DNA of 64,000 nucleotides from Muscardinus avellanarius (GCA_963383645.1 OY726563.1:26196821-26260820), one strand, 5' to 3'; numbered from the stretch's first letter, positions 49,445 through 60,884 are shown. Made by a program: numbers and translations. Notes: a model not told the origin generated them from the sequence alone.

Positions 49445-49506
49445 TAAGCATTTTGACAGTTGTAGAAAGTTATATCATTTTGCTTCTTCAACTGTCAAAA
49501 TGCTTA
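49445..49506. repeat. Perfect 18-bp inverted repeat with a 26-nt loop
   Basis: The arm TAAGCATTTTGACAGTTG at 49445-49462 is exactly complemented by CAACTGTCAAAATGCTTA at 49489-49506. It is not part of any recognised repeat. TA dinucleotides bound the unit, as for a small mariner-type MITE, but it could also be a chance or template-switch product. Confidence 0.9.
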
Positions 49507-49549
49507 TTCCATCCATGAATTGTTGCAGCAAATCAAAATGTATCACTTG

Positions 49550-49731
49550 GCCGAGCGTGGTGGCACACTTGTAATCCCCACGCTTAGGGGGCAGAGACAG
49601 GAGGATGGAGCAGGTTCGAAGCCAGCTGAGCTGGCTTAAGAGACCCTGTTTCCAAATAAAAAAATATATAAAAAATAGGTCTGGGAGTGTAGCCCGGAGG
49701 TAGAAGGGCTTCTAGGAACCCCAGTACCACC
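49550..49731 (+). mobile_element. B1-dID SINE, hairpin subfamily
   Basis: The hairpin core is AAGCCAGC-TGA-GCTGGCTT (49618-49636). The right arm is aggtctgggagtgtagcccggaggtagaagggcttctaggaacccc. The target duplication AAAATGTATCACTTG / AAAATGTATAACTTG lies at 49535-49549 and 49732-49746. Confidence 0.95.
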
Positions 49732-49749
49732 AAAATGTATAACTTGAAA

Positions 49750-51165
49750 TAAGCTTATGAAAGTGTTTCCCTTTTACATGAGGACTCATTTACTTTGCCC
49801 ATGATTAAAATTAAAGAATAAAATCATAGCATATCTTAGAATATATTTGGAATGAGGGTACAAAAACAAATATAAAAATAAAATTATAAAAACATTTTAC
49901 TTAGCTCAGTTTTACATAGGCATTTCTATTTTCTTTCATGTAGTTTCACTGGGAACATTACCTCCATGAGACTATTTTTCTTATTAAAGTAGTTATAATC
50001 ATGAAGAGCTCACAAACACATGGTAGTATTCCTATACTGTCTTAATGAATATACGAAGTTATTATAATTTCTTAATGTTTACAAAGTACTAGTTTATTGG
50101 ATTCAATTGCAAAGGTCACAGAATAGAAACTAATAATCACTAGAATTGTCAATTAATTATAAAATAATTTTCAAATAAAACAATCTTGTTTCACTATTTC
50201 TAATTGATCTGGGAAATTTAGAGATGCCAAATGGTGTTAACAGAGAATAAGTGCTGAAATTCACTCCAGTAGTATTTCAATTAAAATTGTCATGACAAAA
50301 AGATCTAAACTGTCAAAGATCACAAGTAGTAAAAAAAAAAAAAAAAAAAAAAATAGGAACCATTTCCAGCAGACATAACCTATTTTGCTGGAAGTTGCAC
50401 TTGTAAGTCAGAGGGGTAAGGCAAAAAGTAATTCTTATAAAGTTAGATAAGTAGTAATTAATTTCAAAGCAGATTTCAGATTATATTTATTTGACTAGTG
50501 TGTTTAATAAATTAAATATGCCAAAGGTCTCTTATGAGAGTGTGGCCGTAATACTAATTTTAGTTTGAATCCACTGCTGCTATATACATTCTAGGGGTTT
50601 CTCCTTATTTCACAGCTTGATGTGCCTGTGGGAACAGCCCAGTTTCAGCATGATACCAAGGAGAAAAGACAACTTCACTTTAAATCTAATGATCTAAAAT
50701 CTTACCCAAATCTTGCAAGGTTGAAAAAATTTTTATCATATCTGACTTACTACCTTATGAATAAATATCATCATAAAAACTAGGCTCCTTTTGCTATTTT
50801 ACATTCCATCTTATTAAAAATAAGTGCACTGGGGAAATGTTCTTGGCATAAAACTACTATATTCATTAAGTATTTTTTCTTTCCTACACCTGAAGGCACA
50901 TGTCTAAACCTGTGGGGGTTACTTTATTATTTAATTAGAGCAGATTCTTTTCTATCATTTTAGGTGTTTCATCTAAAGTTTGATTAACATTGGTATATGC
51001 TGTGCTCTCAGGCAAGTAAATATACCTTGTGCAGAAAGAGTAATAATTATAACCAAAATTTTTAAAAATAAAAACACGAATGTGGAAAGAAATAGAGTAA
51101 GAAATAAAAGTATCAGCATTCAAAACCTATTGGCAATACTTCATAAATGTGCATGAAAGAGAATA
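49750..51165. other. Unassigned AT-rich intronic DNA
   Basis: A pure A run of about 22 bases lies at 50331-50353. Otherwise nothing was recognised. Confidence 0.45.
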
Positions 51166-51169
51166 TTTG

Positions 51170-51310
51170 TACATTTAACTATTTATTCACTCAATAAACA
51201 CTTAATGAGTGCTTAATACTGCAATTAATAGTATATAAATCCGAGGGCTATAAAATGAAAACAGATACTAACCCTGCCAAGGAGAAACTCAGAGTTTAAT
51301 ATGTGTAGTG
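51170..51310 (-). mobile_element. L2-like LINE 3' end, antisense
   Basis: tatttattcactcaataaacacttaatgagtgcttaatactgcaattaatag... aaacagatactaaccctgccaaggagaaactcagagttta follows the reverse L2 3' end. Confidence 0.65.
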
Positions 51311-51969
51311 TAGTAAGTATTCTAACAAGGGTATATGATGAAGTTGTACTAGATGGTGCTTTTGCGTGGTACATGTTCCCTTCCCTTTCTGTTTCCAAGG
51401 GTATTGACTGAACTTCCAAATTCCAGAATTTGGATTTCTTTGCCTGAGGACTTCTGGTTGCAGAGGTCTGCTATGATGACCTCCACGCCAAACCAAAACT
51501 GCTCAGAAGTTAAAACCCTGGGAGTAGTTGTCAACCATAACTGATGAAAATTGATGCATAAGTATCCCAGTTCCCAGAGATAAATCCAAGGTATATCTTC
51601 CAGGGTTTTCTCATGATGATTAAACTCCAGGTTCCCAAAGAATTAGGTGAATTGAACAGACAACGTGTTATTGATATCCTTCTGTTTTCTGTCCCACTTT
51701 GTTTGTTTAATGTGTTCCCTGTGCCATTCCAGATAACCTGTGTAGACTTGAATATATTTCTCAGAGTCTGCTTTTGGGGAATCCAAAGACAAAAGGCAAT
51801 GCCAGCATAAAAAAGAATGGATTAACTTTGCCTAACAGTAGGGAACAGGAAGCTATGAAGGAACACTGCACAGTAGACTGGGGTCTGGAAGATGAGCAAA
51901 GCTTTCCCAGGCAGAGAAAGGAGGAAGAATATGATAAATGAGAACTAGCATGTACAAAGGTTTTTACTA

Positions 51970-52145
51970 GTTTTTCTAAAATGTAGTATCAGTTACCTGA
52001 ATGACTTGTTAAAATAGATTGCTAGGCACCATCTTCAGAGTTTCTAATATCATAGGTCAGAACATTTGTATTTTTAACAAGTTCACAGGTATATATACTA
52101 ATGTTGCTGGGGTGTGGATGGGGACCATACTTTGAGAACCACTGT
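51970..52145 (-). mobile_element. hAT-type MER relic, antisense
   Basis: gtatcagttacctgaatgacttgttaaaatagattgctaggcaccatcttcagagtttctaat... tttttaacaagttcacagg... gggaccatactttgagaaccactg ends in the terminal inverted repeat typical of hAT-Charlie MERs. The exact family is not named. Confidence 0.7.
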
Positions 52146-52171
52146 CATTCAGGTAATGATGAAGAGATAGA

Positions 52172-52331
52172 TGGGAGCCTGGCACAGTGGTATATGGCTG
52201 AAATCACAGGAGGCTGAGGCAGGAGGATCACAAGTTTGAGTCCAGTGTACACAACTTAGTGAGACCCTCCCTCCATTTTTAAAGGACTGAAGGGTGTAGC
52301 TCAATGGTAGAATGCTCCTGGGTTCAATTTC

Positions 52332-52335
<4 letters not shown>
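52172..52335 (+). mobile_element. B1-dID SINE, head-to-head with the next copy
   Basis: agcctggcacagtggtatatggctgaaatcacaggaggctgaggcaggagg is the left arm; the right arm is gactgaagggtgtagctcaatggtagaatgctcctgggttcaatttcc. It ends at the (GT)n tract at 52336. Confidence 0.85.
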
Positions 52336-52383
<48 letters not shown>

Positions 52384-52758
52384 GTAGTACTGGAGATTAA
52401 AATCAGGCATTCTACTTCTGAGCTATACCCCAAAACTTTATATTTTTTTTAACAGGGTCTCACTACGTTGATGAGAGTCTCATTATTGCTGCCTAGGCTG
52501 TCCTCAAACCTGTGATTCTCCTGTCTCAGCCTCCCAAGTACTGGAATTACAGGTGTGTGCCACCATGCCTGGCTAGGAATAGGTATATTTTTACCTATTC
52601 AGTATCATAAAAGATACAAGAACAGCATAACTATAAGGAATCTCCCCAACTCTATTTTCATTTTAAGAACATATAAAATTATTATACATATATGTGTGTG
52701 TATATACTTATACACGCACCAATGCATTGTAACTACATAATAAGATAATAAGATAAGC
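52336..52758. repeat. Left arm of a 0.42-kb inverted duplication
   Basis: Holds (GT)n (52336-52384), an antisense B1-dID SINE (52386-52575) and about 180 bp of flanking sequence (52576-52758). The reverse complement of 56486-56905 follows the same order with roughly 93-94% identity in the flank by eye. Confidence 0.93.
52386..52575 (-). mobile_element. B1-dID SINE, antisense, inside the inverted duplication
   Basis: tactggagattaaaatcaggcattctacttctgagctataccccaaaac is the right arm; it ends caggtgtgtgccaccatgcctggct. The same insertion with the same flank occurs at 56686-56858 in the opposite orientation. Confidence 0.92.
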
Positions 52759-52948
52759 CAACCTCTAGAAAACAAAGTAATATTTTACCACATCGAGAAA
52801 CAAGACTTAACCAAAAAATTTAAGGAGCAATTATAGGATACATAAACACATTTTTACCCTTACTTATTTAGGTAAAAATAGCAAACAATGTACCAATTTA
52901 GGTGACATACTTTTTGTATATAAGTGTTTTATTAGAATTCTTTTTCTC

Positions 52949-53112
52949 ATGTCGGGCATGGTGGCATACCCTTGTAATCCCCACGCTTGGGAGGCAGAAA
53001 CAGGAGGATCGTGCAGGTTTGAAGCCAGCCACGCTGGCTTAAGAGACCCTGTTTCCAAATAAAAAAGTATAAAAATAGGTCTGGGAGTGTAGCCCGGAGG
53101 GGAAAAAAAGAA
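52949..53112 (+). mobile_element. B1-dID SINE, hairpin subfamily, right arm truncated
   Basis: The left arm and hairpin AAGCCAGC-CAC-GCTGGCTT are intact. The right arm stops at agcccggagg and runs into an A-rich tail. The 15-bp target duplication AGAATTCTTTTTCTC is exact (52934-52948, 53113-53127). Confidence 0.95.
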
Positions 53113-53129
53113 AGAATTCTTTTTCTCTT

Positions 53130-55135
53130 TTAGAGCTTCCATTTAAAAAAGACATAAGCAACTTGATGTACATTGAAGTTAAATGTTAAAAGATTATAAA
53201 AGCTACTAAAGGTTATAGTTGAGGTCATAAAGCATGTATAAGTTAATTCTGTTTTCTTAATTTCCTGCTAGACTGTTATCAATGATAAAGACATTGGGGG
53301 TTAAAGAAGGGGAATAATAAGTTTTGTCCTTATCTTGTCTTCTGTAACAAAACTTAGATGGCTCCCAGTAATCTTTGTTACTTGATGATAGCTTAGTTGA
53401 TCATCCACTTTGGTTATTAGGGTTGTGGAACAGTGGAGTCCTTGAAGTGTAATGTCACATAGGCCACGTATGAAGTGGAGAAGATGATCTGAAGTATAAT
53501 TGGAACAATATGTGGCCAATTCTAAGTGAAGTTACAAAGGCTATTTGGTTATGAATTATGCCTCTGTGCAAGGAAATAAAATCTCTTTTATATGTTGAAA
53601 AAAATAACTAATCATTTTATCTTGAATCTTTCTAGAAGGGATATGCTATAAGTGCTCTAGTAGACTGCCTAGAATAGGCAAGATTGAGACTAGTATGCCC
53701 TATATTCAACATATGCCTTATGAAAAACCAAATATTATGGTGATATCTACGATAAAAGACAATGCAAGCACAATTAGGGAGTTCTGGTCTAGGAGGCATC
53801 CCTATCTGCTACAAAAGTACAGCAATGAAAAAATATAAAAGTTTATATTTTACACACACACACACACACTCAATACAAACTTCTATAGTAATAGAAATAT
53901 AAATCATTGAATGAAGCAGACATAACTGCCAGGCTTGGCTTTGAATCACAGATCAAAAGTAGCAGCCAAGAATTTTGATTCTGTGGCATATTTGGGACTA
54001 AAAGTACTTCAAGCAAGGTGTAGAATGGGAGTTAAGTTCAGTGTTCCAAATCAAAGGCTGGTCTGTGGCTTCTCTGCCATGAAAGTAAGCATGGGGAAAA
54101 AGTCCTGCTTCAGGCTATAGCCTGGGGCTACAGCCCTACATAAATCCATCACCCCCTGGAGACCTAAAAATAACTGAAAAGCCCTGTGAGTAGGGGCTGT
54201 GTTAACATTGTTCTCTTGCTTGGTAAATAGATTAGAATTAGCAATAACATTGCAGTGCAAGAACTTTAAACCTTACAGGGCTGGATGGAGACCACAGGGG
54301 ACAAACCAGTTACAACTACAAAATACTAGGTAGGGATACATGAAAAAGGAGAACGGGAGACAAACTTCACCATAGACTTCCAGTTAAAAACATCCAAGTC
54401 AATCACTAAACCAAACATGAGAAGGAGAAAGTGGGGAGAGAATGGGATGGGAAATGAGGAAGGGCCAAGTGAGTGGTGCGTGCATGTATGCCTCTACCAT
54501 CTTGTACTTCATTAAGATGTATGACTACAAATGCACCAATTAAATAACAATCAAAAATATACATTTCTTCTTCTGTCTCTCCCAGATAATCTAAGATTAT
54601 ACTAATTGGCCAAAAAGATACAGTAACAAAATTATTAAGAAAGTAGAATAAAAGATACCTGCAAAGACGTATCAAGTTTATAAAGAAGAAAATTAAAACA
54701 TGAAAGCCATTTTTTATGTACAACCCCAGAAAAACTAAATTGAAGGCATTAGGTTTCAGAAGACCATGTAGCCCCAAGTGGGGTTGGGAATAAAAGGATG
54801 AATTTAGAACCTTTAATATGGGTAGTTGCATGCCAAGAACCCAGCTTAAAGAACTTAGACACTACTCCTGTCTCATCCCAGCAGACATGAGGAAGTAGTT
54901 TACTTTGTGATGAGGCTGATGGAGAAGTATTCTTGACATGTGGTAAATAGGATCAATTGATGGGAAGAATGAACCATGATACGGAAAGTGGAGGATTACA
55001 TTAAGGTCAATATATATAATGGTAAGACTAAAAGTCCTTCTTCATCCTCCTGGCTCTTAAATTTCTGTCTTCCAGGCAATAGACTGTAAATTTATTTTCT
55101 GGAGAACCTGATTAGCATAAGAGAGAGAAAAAATA
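53130..55135. other. Unassigned intronic DNA with an L1 3' terminus
   Basis: 54480-54560 (cctctaccatcttgtacttcattaagatgtatgactacaaatgcaccaattaaat) is an L1 3' terminus in sense, with a purine-rich UTR at 54400-54480. A (CA)n tract lies at 53852-53868. 53930-54300 is less AT-rich and unassigned. Confidence 0.55.
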
Positions 55136-55140
55136 CATAT

Positions 55141-55500
55141 CTTAATCCATTCAGGATGCCATAATAAAGTACCATAGATTGAATTATTCATAAACAATAG
55201 GAATTTACTTCTCATAGTTCTGAAGGCTGGAAAGTCCAAGATAAGTTACTTGAAAATTTGGTATCTTACTAGCGCCAGCTTTATGATTCAAAGATGATTA
55301 TCTTCTCACTGTAACCTCACATGGCAAAAAAAGGTGAGGGGTGTCATTTCAACCTCTTTATAAGGTCACTAATACCATATATGACAGTTCCACACTCATG
55401 GCCTAATCAATTTCCAAAGGCTCCACTTTCTGACACCCGTACTCTAGAGTAAGGATATCCACATGTAAATTTGGGGACACAGATATCAACCATACCAACA
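55141..55500 (-). mobile_element. MLT1/MST-type MaLR LTR, antisense
   Basis: cttaatccattcaggatgccataataaagtaccatagattg... tcatagttctgaaggctggaaagtccaagat... cctcacatggc... cactaataccat... cctaatcaatttccaaaggctccac... acatgtaaatttggggacacagatatcaaccata is the reverse MaLR order. Confidence 0.88.
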
Positions 55501-55699
55501 TATAATTAATGATATGTAATAGTAAAATACTACAGCTTTTATATCACCAAGAATGAATTCTAATGCAAACTATAGATTTTGGTTGATGATGCCATGTTAC
55601 CTGTAGGCCCCAAAATTACAACAAGGGTATCATTCTGGATATCATGGACATTTTGAACATCACACATTAGGAAACAGAACACTATTTCAATATTGTAGA

Positions 55700-55812
55700 G
55701 AGTGATCAGTAGAGATGCTGCTAAAACTCTTCTATGCACAGTATAGTTACCCTCAACAAAGCATTATCCAGCACAAAGTGCCAATAGTGTTGAGGTTCAA
55801 AACCCATGCTCT
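55700..55812 (+). mobile_element. MER5A-like fragment
   Basis: gatgctgctaaaactcttctatgcacagtatagttaccc... aacaaagcattatccagcacaaagtgccaatagtgttgaggttcaaaaccc is the 3' half of the family seen at 5944-6152. Confidence 0.75.
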
Positions 55813-56302
55813 AGGAAGTCCACTATCCAAACAAAAGGACTTAAGAGAAAGAGAGAAAAAAGAAAAGAAACTGTGGAGAGGAAATTATAAAAAAAAAAAA
55901 GACACAATTGTTTTAGAACTAAAGAAAATATCCCTCCAAATTTAAAGGACCCACTGAATGCCCAACACTATAAGTATTTAGCAAGACACACCAGGGCTCA
56001 TCATCATGAAATTTCACAGGAACAGAATAAAGCATCGGAAACTATAATCACTTTGGACTTTTCAATAGCAACAATGGAAGATACTTGAAAAATAAAATAT
56101 TGCCTTTTAAACTTCCAGGAATAAGTAACTTTTCATCTTAATTCTGTATGCTATGTAATAGTTTTCAATTGAATTTACAAAATTTTTGATACTCTTCTCT
56201 TTAGGTATTATATATTCTTCCCATAGAATATGGACTGGATTTAGTGATTCTGTTGTGATCATATTATGACTTCCATGTTTAGGCTAAAGAAAGACTGAAT
56301 AA

Positions 56303-56459
56303 TCTCCTCCTCCTCCTCCCCCTCCTCCTCCTCCTCCTCCTCCTCCTCCTCCTCCTCCTCCTCCTCCTCCTCCTCCTCTTCTTCTTCTTCTTCTTCTTCT
56401 TCTTCTTCTTCTTCTTCTTCTTCTTCTTCTCCTTCTTCTTCTTTCTCTCTCTCTCTCTC
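56303..56459. repeat. (TCC)n(TTC)n(CT)n pure pyrimidine tract
   Basis: 157 consecutive pyrimidines on the plus strand: CTC repeats, then CTT repeats, then CT. On the DMD strand this is pure purine. Open frames of poly-Glu and poly-Lys/Arg here are artefacts of the repeat. Confidence 0.97.
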
Positions 56460-56485
56460 ACCTGCACGTGTGTGCTCGTGCACAT

Positions 56486-56858
56486 GCTTATCTAATTATC
56501 TTATTATATAGTTAGAATGCATTGGTGCATGTATAAGTATATACACACATATATATGTATAATAATTTTATATGTTTTTAAAATGAAAATAAAGTTGGCG
56601 AAATTCCTTATAGTTATGCTGTTCTTGTATCTTTTATGATGCTGAACAGGTAAAAATATACCTATTCTGAGCCAGGCATGGTGGCACACACCTGTAATTC
56701 CAGTACTTGGGAGGCTGAGACAGGAGAATCACAGGTTTGAGGACAGCCTAAGCAGCAATAATGAGACTCTCATCAATGTAGTGAGACCCTGTTTAAAAAA
56801 ATATATAAAGTTTTGGGGTATAGCTCAGAAGTAGAATGCCTGATTTTAATCTCCAGTA

Positions 56859-56905
<47 letters not shown>
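56486..56905. repeat. Right arm of the 0.42-kb inverted duplication
   Basis: It holds about 200 bp of flank (56486-56685), a sense B1-dID SINE (56686-56858) and (CA)n (56860-56905). It is the inverted counterpart of 52336-52758. The 157-nt pyrimidine tract ends 26 bp from its left edge. Confidence 0.93.
56686..56858 (+). mobile_element. B1-dID SINE inside the inverted duplication
   Basis: agccaggcatggtggcacacacctgtaattccagtacttgggagg to gttttggggtatagctcagaagtagaatgcctgattttaatctccagtac. It carries the same diagnostic changes as the copy at 52386-52575 (for example cctgattttaatctcc for the usual ccctgggttcaatccc). Confidence 0.92.
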
Positions 56906-56906
<1 letters not shown>

Positions 56907-57497
56907 CTATTCCTGAAAACATATAGGTTTATTAAAATAGTCATTAAGGAGGGATCATAATACCAAGATTATAATCTAGGCTTTACTCCCAATTAACAAT
57001 GGAAGTTTGAGCAAAGCTTAACCTTTTTACTTTAGGTTATAGTTTTAATAATTTCTAAAACTATGAAATGGCTATAGATCAATGTTCTAAGTTTTATATA
57101 TCATGATGTTAAAATTATATTTATTCAAAATTTGTGTATGCCAATATTTAATAATGTATTCTCTAAACCATCTTCCATTGGAAAAAGAACTTTCACTGGA
57201 CTGTAAGTATTTTAAATCACTGAATTAACCTAAGTGAAGTATTTTAATGACAATTCTGCATTTAATAAAAGACAGCAAGGGACTTGCTAGCTTTTGTGCT
57301 AGCTAAGTAAGATTTTAATTAAATTAAAAAACATGAAGTAATTATATGATTTTGGGGTTTAGTGTGAAAAAACAATCCACAAAACCTGTATGTCTTTTTA
57401 TACAGTAATTATGAAAATCACTCCAAAAGTGCTTAAGTGGATGATGTCCTAGCAAGAATTAGCTCAGTAATTGCCAAGTAAAGATAACCATTCTAAA

Positions 57498-57686
57498 CTG
57501 GCACAAGCTTGTAATCTCAGCATTTGGGAGGCTGAGACAGGAGGATCCAGGTTCATGGACAGCCTCACCTACTTAATGAGGCTCTTTGTAACTCAGTGAG
57601 ACCCTATTTCAAAATAAAGAATAAAAAATAAGACTGCGGGTGTATCTCAAAGATAGAATGGCCCTGAGTACTGAGAAAAAAAAAAA
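57498..57686 (+). mobile_element. B1-dID SINE, classic subfamily, ends shortened
   Basis: gcacaagcttgtaatctcagcatttgggaggctgagacaggaggatcc to ataagactgcgggtgtatctcaaagatagaatggccctgag plus a poly(A) tail. Confidence 0.87.
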
Positions 57687-57689
57687 AGC

Positions 57690-58770
57690 CATTCCAGAGC
57701 TGGTTTCATGAAATGCTACTACAAACTAGTGAATGACGCAAATATTAAAACTTGAGAAGGAAATTCTAGTTTAACACCTGCTGGCTTAAGATCTTATGAA
57801 AATAGAAAGTAACAATGCTAAGATAATGGAATATCTGACAATCATCTCTCTTATGGACTGGCGGGGGGATTATTTGAATATCACCATTATATTTAGCTTC
57901 AAGGTATTAGCATATCAATAAATGTGGATTCAGTACTACCCCATTACATAGCCATACTATACACATATATTAATATAATAGCCAATAGCAAAATGTGTTC
58001 AAGTAATTAGGAAGAAATACATTTGTGCATTTATTACCTTTGTTCACAATTTATTTAATGGAAGTTAATATTTATTTTTAATAATACTTTTGTTTATCAA
58101 ATGCCTCCCATAATGTCTCAAGAGACATCAAGAGTCAAGTTAAACATATCATAAAGTATATTAGAGATTAGGTCATCAAAACATGTATTAGAGATAAAGT
58201 TCTCAATAATATCTGTCCATAATTTGTTAAATTTTCTTATTCTTTGAAGGTATTACTTTCGTGTATATTTTTTTAAAATAAGAACTCCTGTGTTTATAGG
58301 GGGAAAAAATCAAAACAAGATAAAGTTCTGTTAACTCTACAAGTTGAGCCTAAAAATCATGGCTCACAACTAGCACCACCTAATGGCAGCCGTTTGAATT
58401 GTGGATTCAAGAGCCCATAATTGTTTTTTTAGGAAATCTAAAGGAATTGTGAAGCTACAGACACACTCCTACACACATACCAGAGATGGTCAGGATCTAC
58501 CCCAAACCAACTAAATCAGTGTATGTGATTTAGATTTTAGAGCCTCTCAAGATAATTTAAATTTGGTTGTTGAACTAAATTTAAAAACCACTGGCAAAGA
58601 AAAAGTTATATTCTAAAGTTCTAAATTATTTTATTTAACACTATATCATGAAAAATTTCTAAGACATAAAGATAATATTATGATGAAGACCCTTGTTCCT
58701 GTCAGCATCTTGAACAATTATCAACATTTTGCTAAACATGTTTCATCTCCCTCTACCACTCCATTTAAAA
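57690..58770. other. Unassigned intronic DNA
   Basis: 58480-58600 faintly resembles the hAT-type relic at 51970, and 58625-58745 an old LINE 3' region. Neither is firm. Confidence 0.35.
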
Positions 58771-58772
58771 AT

Positions 58773-58990
58773 ATAATGTAGAGCCAGGCATGGTGGCACA
58801 CACTTCTAATCCCAGTACTTGGGAGGCTGAGACAGGAGAATCTGAGTCCGCGGCCAACCTTAGCTACTTAGTGAGGCCCCCTGTAACTTAGTGAGACCCT
58901 ATTTCAAATATAAAGAATTAAAAATTGGGCTGGGTGTGTAGCTTGGAGGTAGAATGCCCCTGGATTCAATCTCTATCATCAAAAATGAAA
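58773..58990 (+). mobile_element. B1-dID SINE, classic subfamily
   Basis: gagccaggcatggtggcacacacttctaatcccagtacttgggagg, then cttagctacttagtgaggccccctgtaacttagtgagacc, then gggctgggtgtgtagcttggaggtagaatgcccctgg. Confidence 0.9.
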
Positions 58991-58994
58991 GTAA

Positions 58995-60650
58995 AATAAA
59001 ATATATAATTTTGTGAAAGCAAAATGTATAAATCTTATTACTTTATGTGAAAGTACTTCACCATGTATTTATAATGTCTACTCATGAAGTATAATCTATT
59101 ATAATGACAATAAATACAAAAAGTCATTAAATAATTAGTAATTATTATTGTACATGATATGATAGTTGGTACTGGGGAAATGAAAATCTTTACTGTCAAT
59201 ATTATGATTCGATCTTAACATGAAAATAGTTAGGACCTGAGATAAGTCCAGTCACACCTTGTCCTTGATATACAAATAGCACTTATTTTATAAACTTTTT
59301 ATTATCTGGTTAATTCCTCAGTTCCAAGTTTTATCTTACTGTTACTCAAACAGCATTAACTAAAGTTTACTTCATACAAACCACTGCAGTCTTGAACCAA
59401 GCACTTTTTACTTTGTATTAAAATAACATCTTGATCCTTCTTCTTCTTTCTATAAATTTTTGAAATCAGAGTCCTCATTTTGTCCAGTTATAAATGTTTA
59501 GCAGCCAAACACAGTATCAACATCATAGTGGGATAACAGTGGTATTTGTTGAATGCATAATGAAATTGATGATCAGTTCTGGTATATTTTAGGTGTGGAT
59601 ATCAAAGATAAAAGAAAATAGCCAAGTTTGCAAATATGAAAATGTATATGTCAATGTAAATATTTGATTATCTTATACTTCCATAATAATTATCACATAA
59701 TATGGATTTGTAGGGCTTATGACAAGAGTAATGCCATACTTATTATTTTACTATTTTGTGTCATTATGGCTAGGAAAATTAAACTATTATTAAGACTATT
59801 ATTTAATTTTTTTCTATGAAGAAAGATCAGAGGGTATTATCATTATAAAAGAGACTAAACACTATAGGTCCTTTGTAGTTTCACTACAAATTACATTCAG
59901 GAAATATTTATGTGTTAGTTATAATAATAAAAATTAAATGAGAGAATGTCTTTCTTAAATTTGCCTGATATTCATGGCATAAAAGACATACAGAAAGGTA
60001 ATGATCACATTAAATATTAATACAACTTTTGTTAAACTTTTAATTTATATAGTGATATAAATCGTTTAATCTTTCTTATAAACTGTAATACCATTTTATT
60101 GAGTTGTTCACATATCTTTTAATCTCTGGAATAAGAAATTAAAATTTTATTTGACAATTAGCAACCCAAATTATAATTAAAATTTCACATACTATACATT
60201 TAGGCAAACATGCTTCCTGATACCCACTCTAGAGTCTGTTCTATTAAGATACTAATTAATTGTAGCTCTATTTCAATAAAAGAGCAGAAAGTGAATAGAG
60301 CTCATTGTAAATGTAATGCTAATATTTTAACTTCTTGGTTTCCCAATAATATTTGATTTAATAGCCACATAATTATTAATTAAATTGCTTGATACAATCA
60401 CTATGCAAAATTAATTAGCTAGAAGACCTTGATGATACTTTTATTATGAATGGATACTTACAACATTGGTATTCTGGAGTTATCAGACAGGATTTTAAAA
60501 GTAAATATAATAATGAAGTTAGAGACACAGGCATTGTTTTGAAATATGCTGACATGTTAATCATCATGAAATAGTAAAATATTCATTTTAATAATAGTGT
60601 AATTCTTACAAAAAGAGACCAAGATAGTAAGGTAGAAAATAAAGTTAAAA
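58995..60650. other. Unassigned AT-rich intronic DNA
   Basis: I see no recognisable repeat or coding signal here. Confidence 0.45.
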
Positions 60651-60662
60651 ATTAATAAGCTT

Positions 60663-60860
60663 GGCTGGGTGTGGTGGCGCATGCTTGTCATCCCTGTGCT
60701 TGGGAGGCTGAGAAAGGAGGATCGCACAGGTTTGAATCCAGCCTCAGCTGGCTTAAGAGACCCTATTTTCAAATAAAATATAAAATAGGTCTGGGAGTGT
60801 AGCTCTGAGGTAAAAGGCCCCTGGATTCCATCCTCAGTACCACCAAAAAAAAAAAAAAAT
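60663..60860 (+). mobile_element. B1-dID SINE, transitional hairpin subfamily
   Basis: The junction reads ccagcctcagctggcttaagagaccc, which joins the start of the classic linker to the hairpin-type end. The right arm is the aggtctgggagtgtagctctgaggta type. The exact target duplication TTAATAAGCTT lies at 60652-60662 and 60861-60871. Confidence 0.95.
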
Positions 60861-60884
60861 TTAATAAGCTTAAAAATAAGTAAC

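Noticed and set aside
52555..52740. Two similar 61-codon frames (52555-52740 plus and 56504-56689 minus) that look like a conserved protein family
   Set aside because: They are the two arms of the inverted duplication read through SINE and AT-rich flank; similarity comes from the DNA duplication, not from selection on protein.
56259..56485. Poly-Glu and poly-Lys/Arg open frames
   Set aside because: They are translations of the (TCC)n(TTC)n microsatellite.
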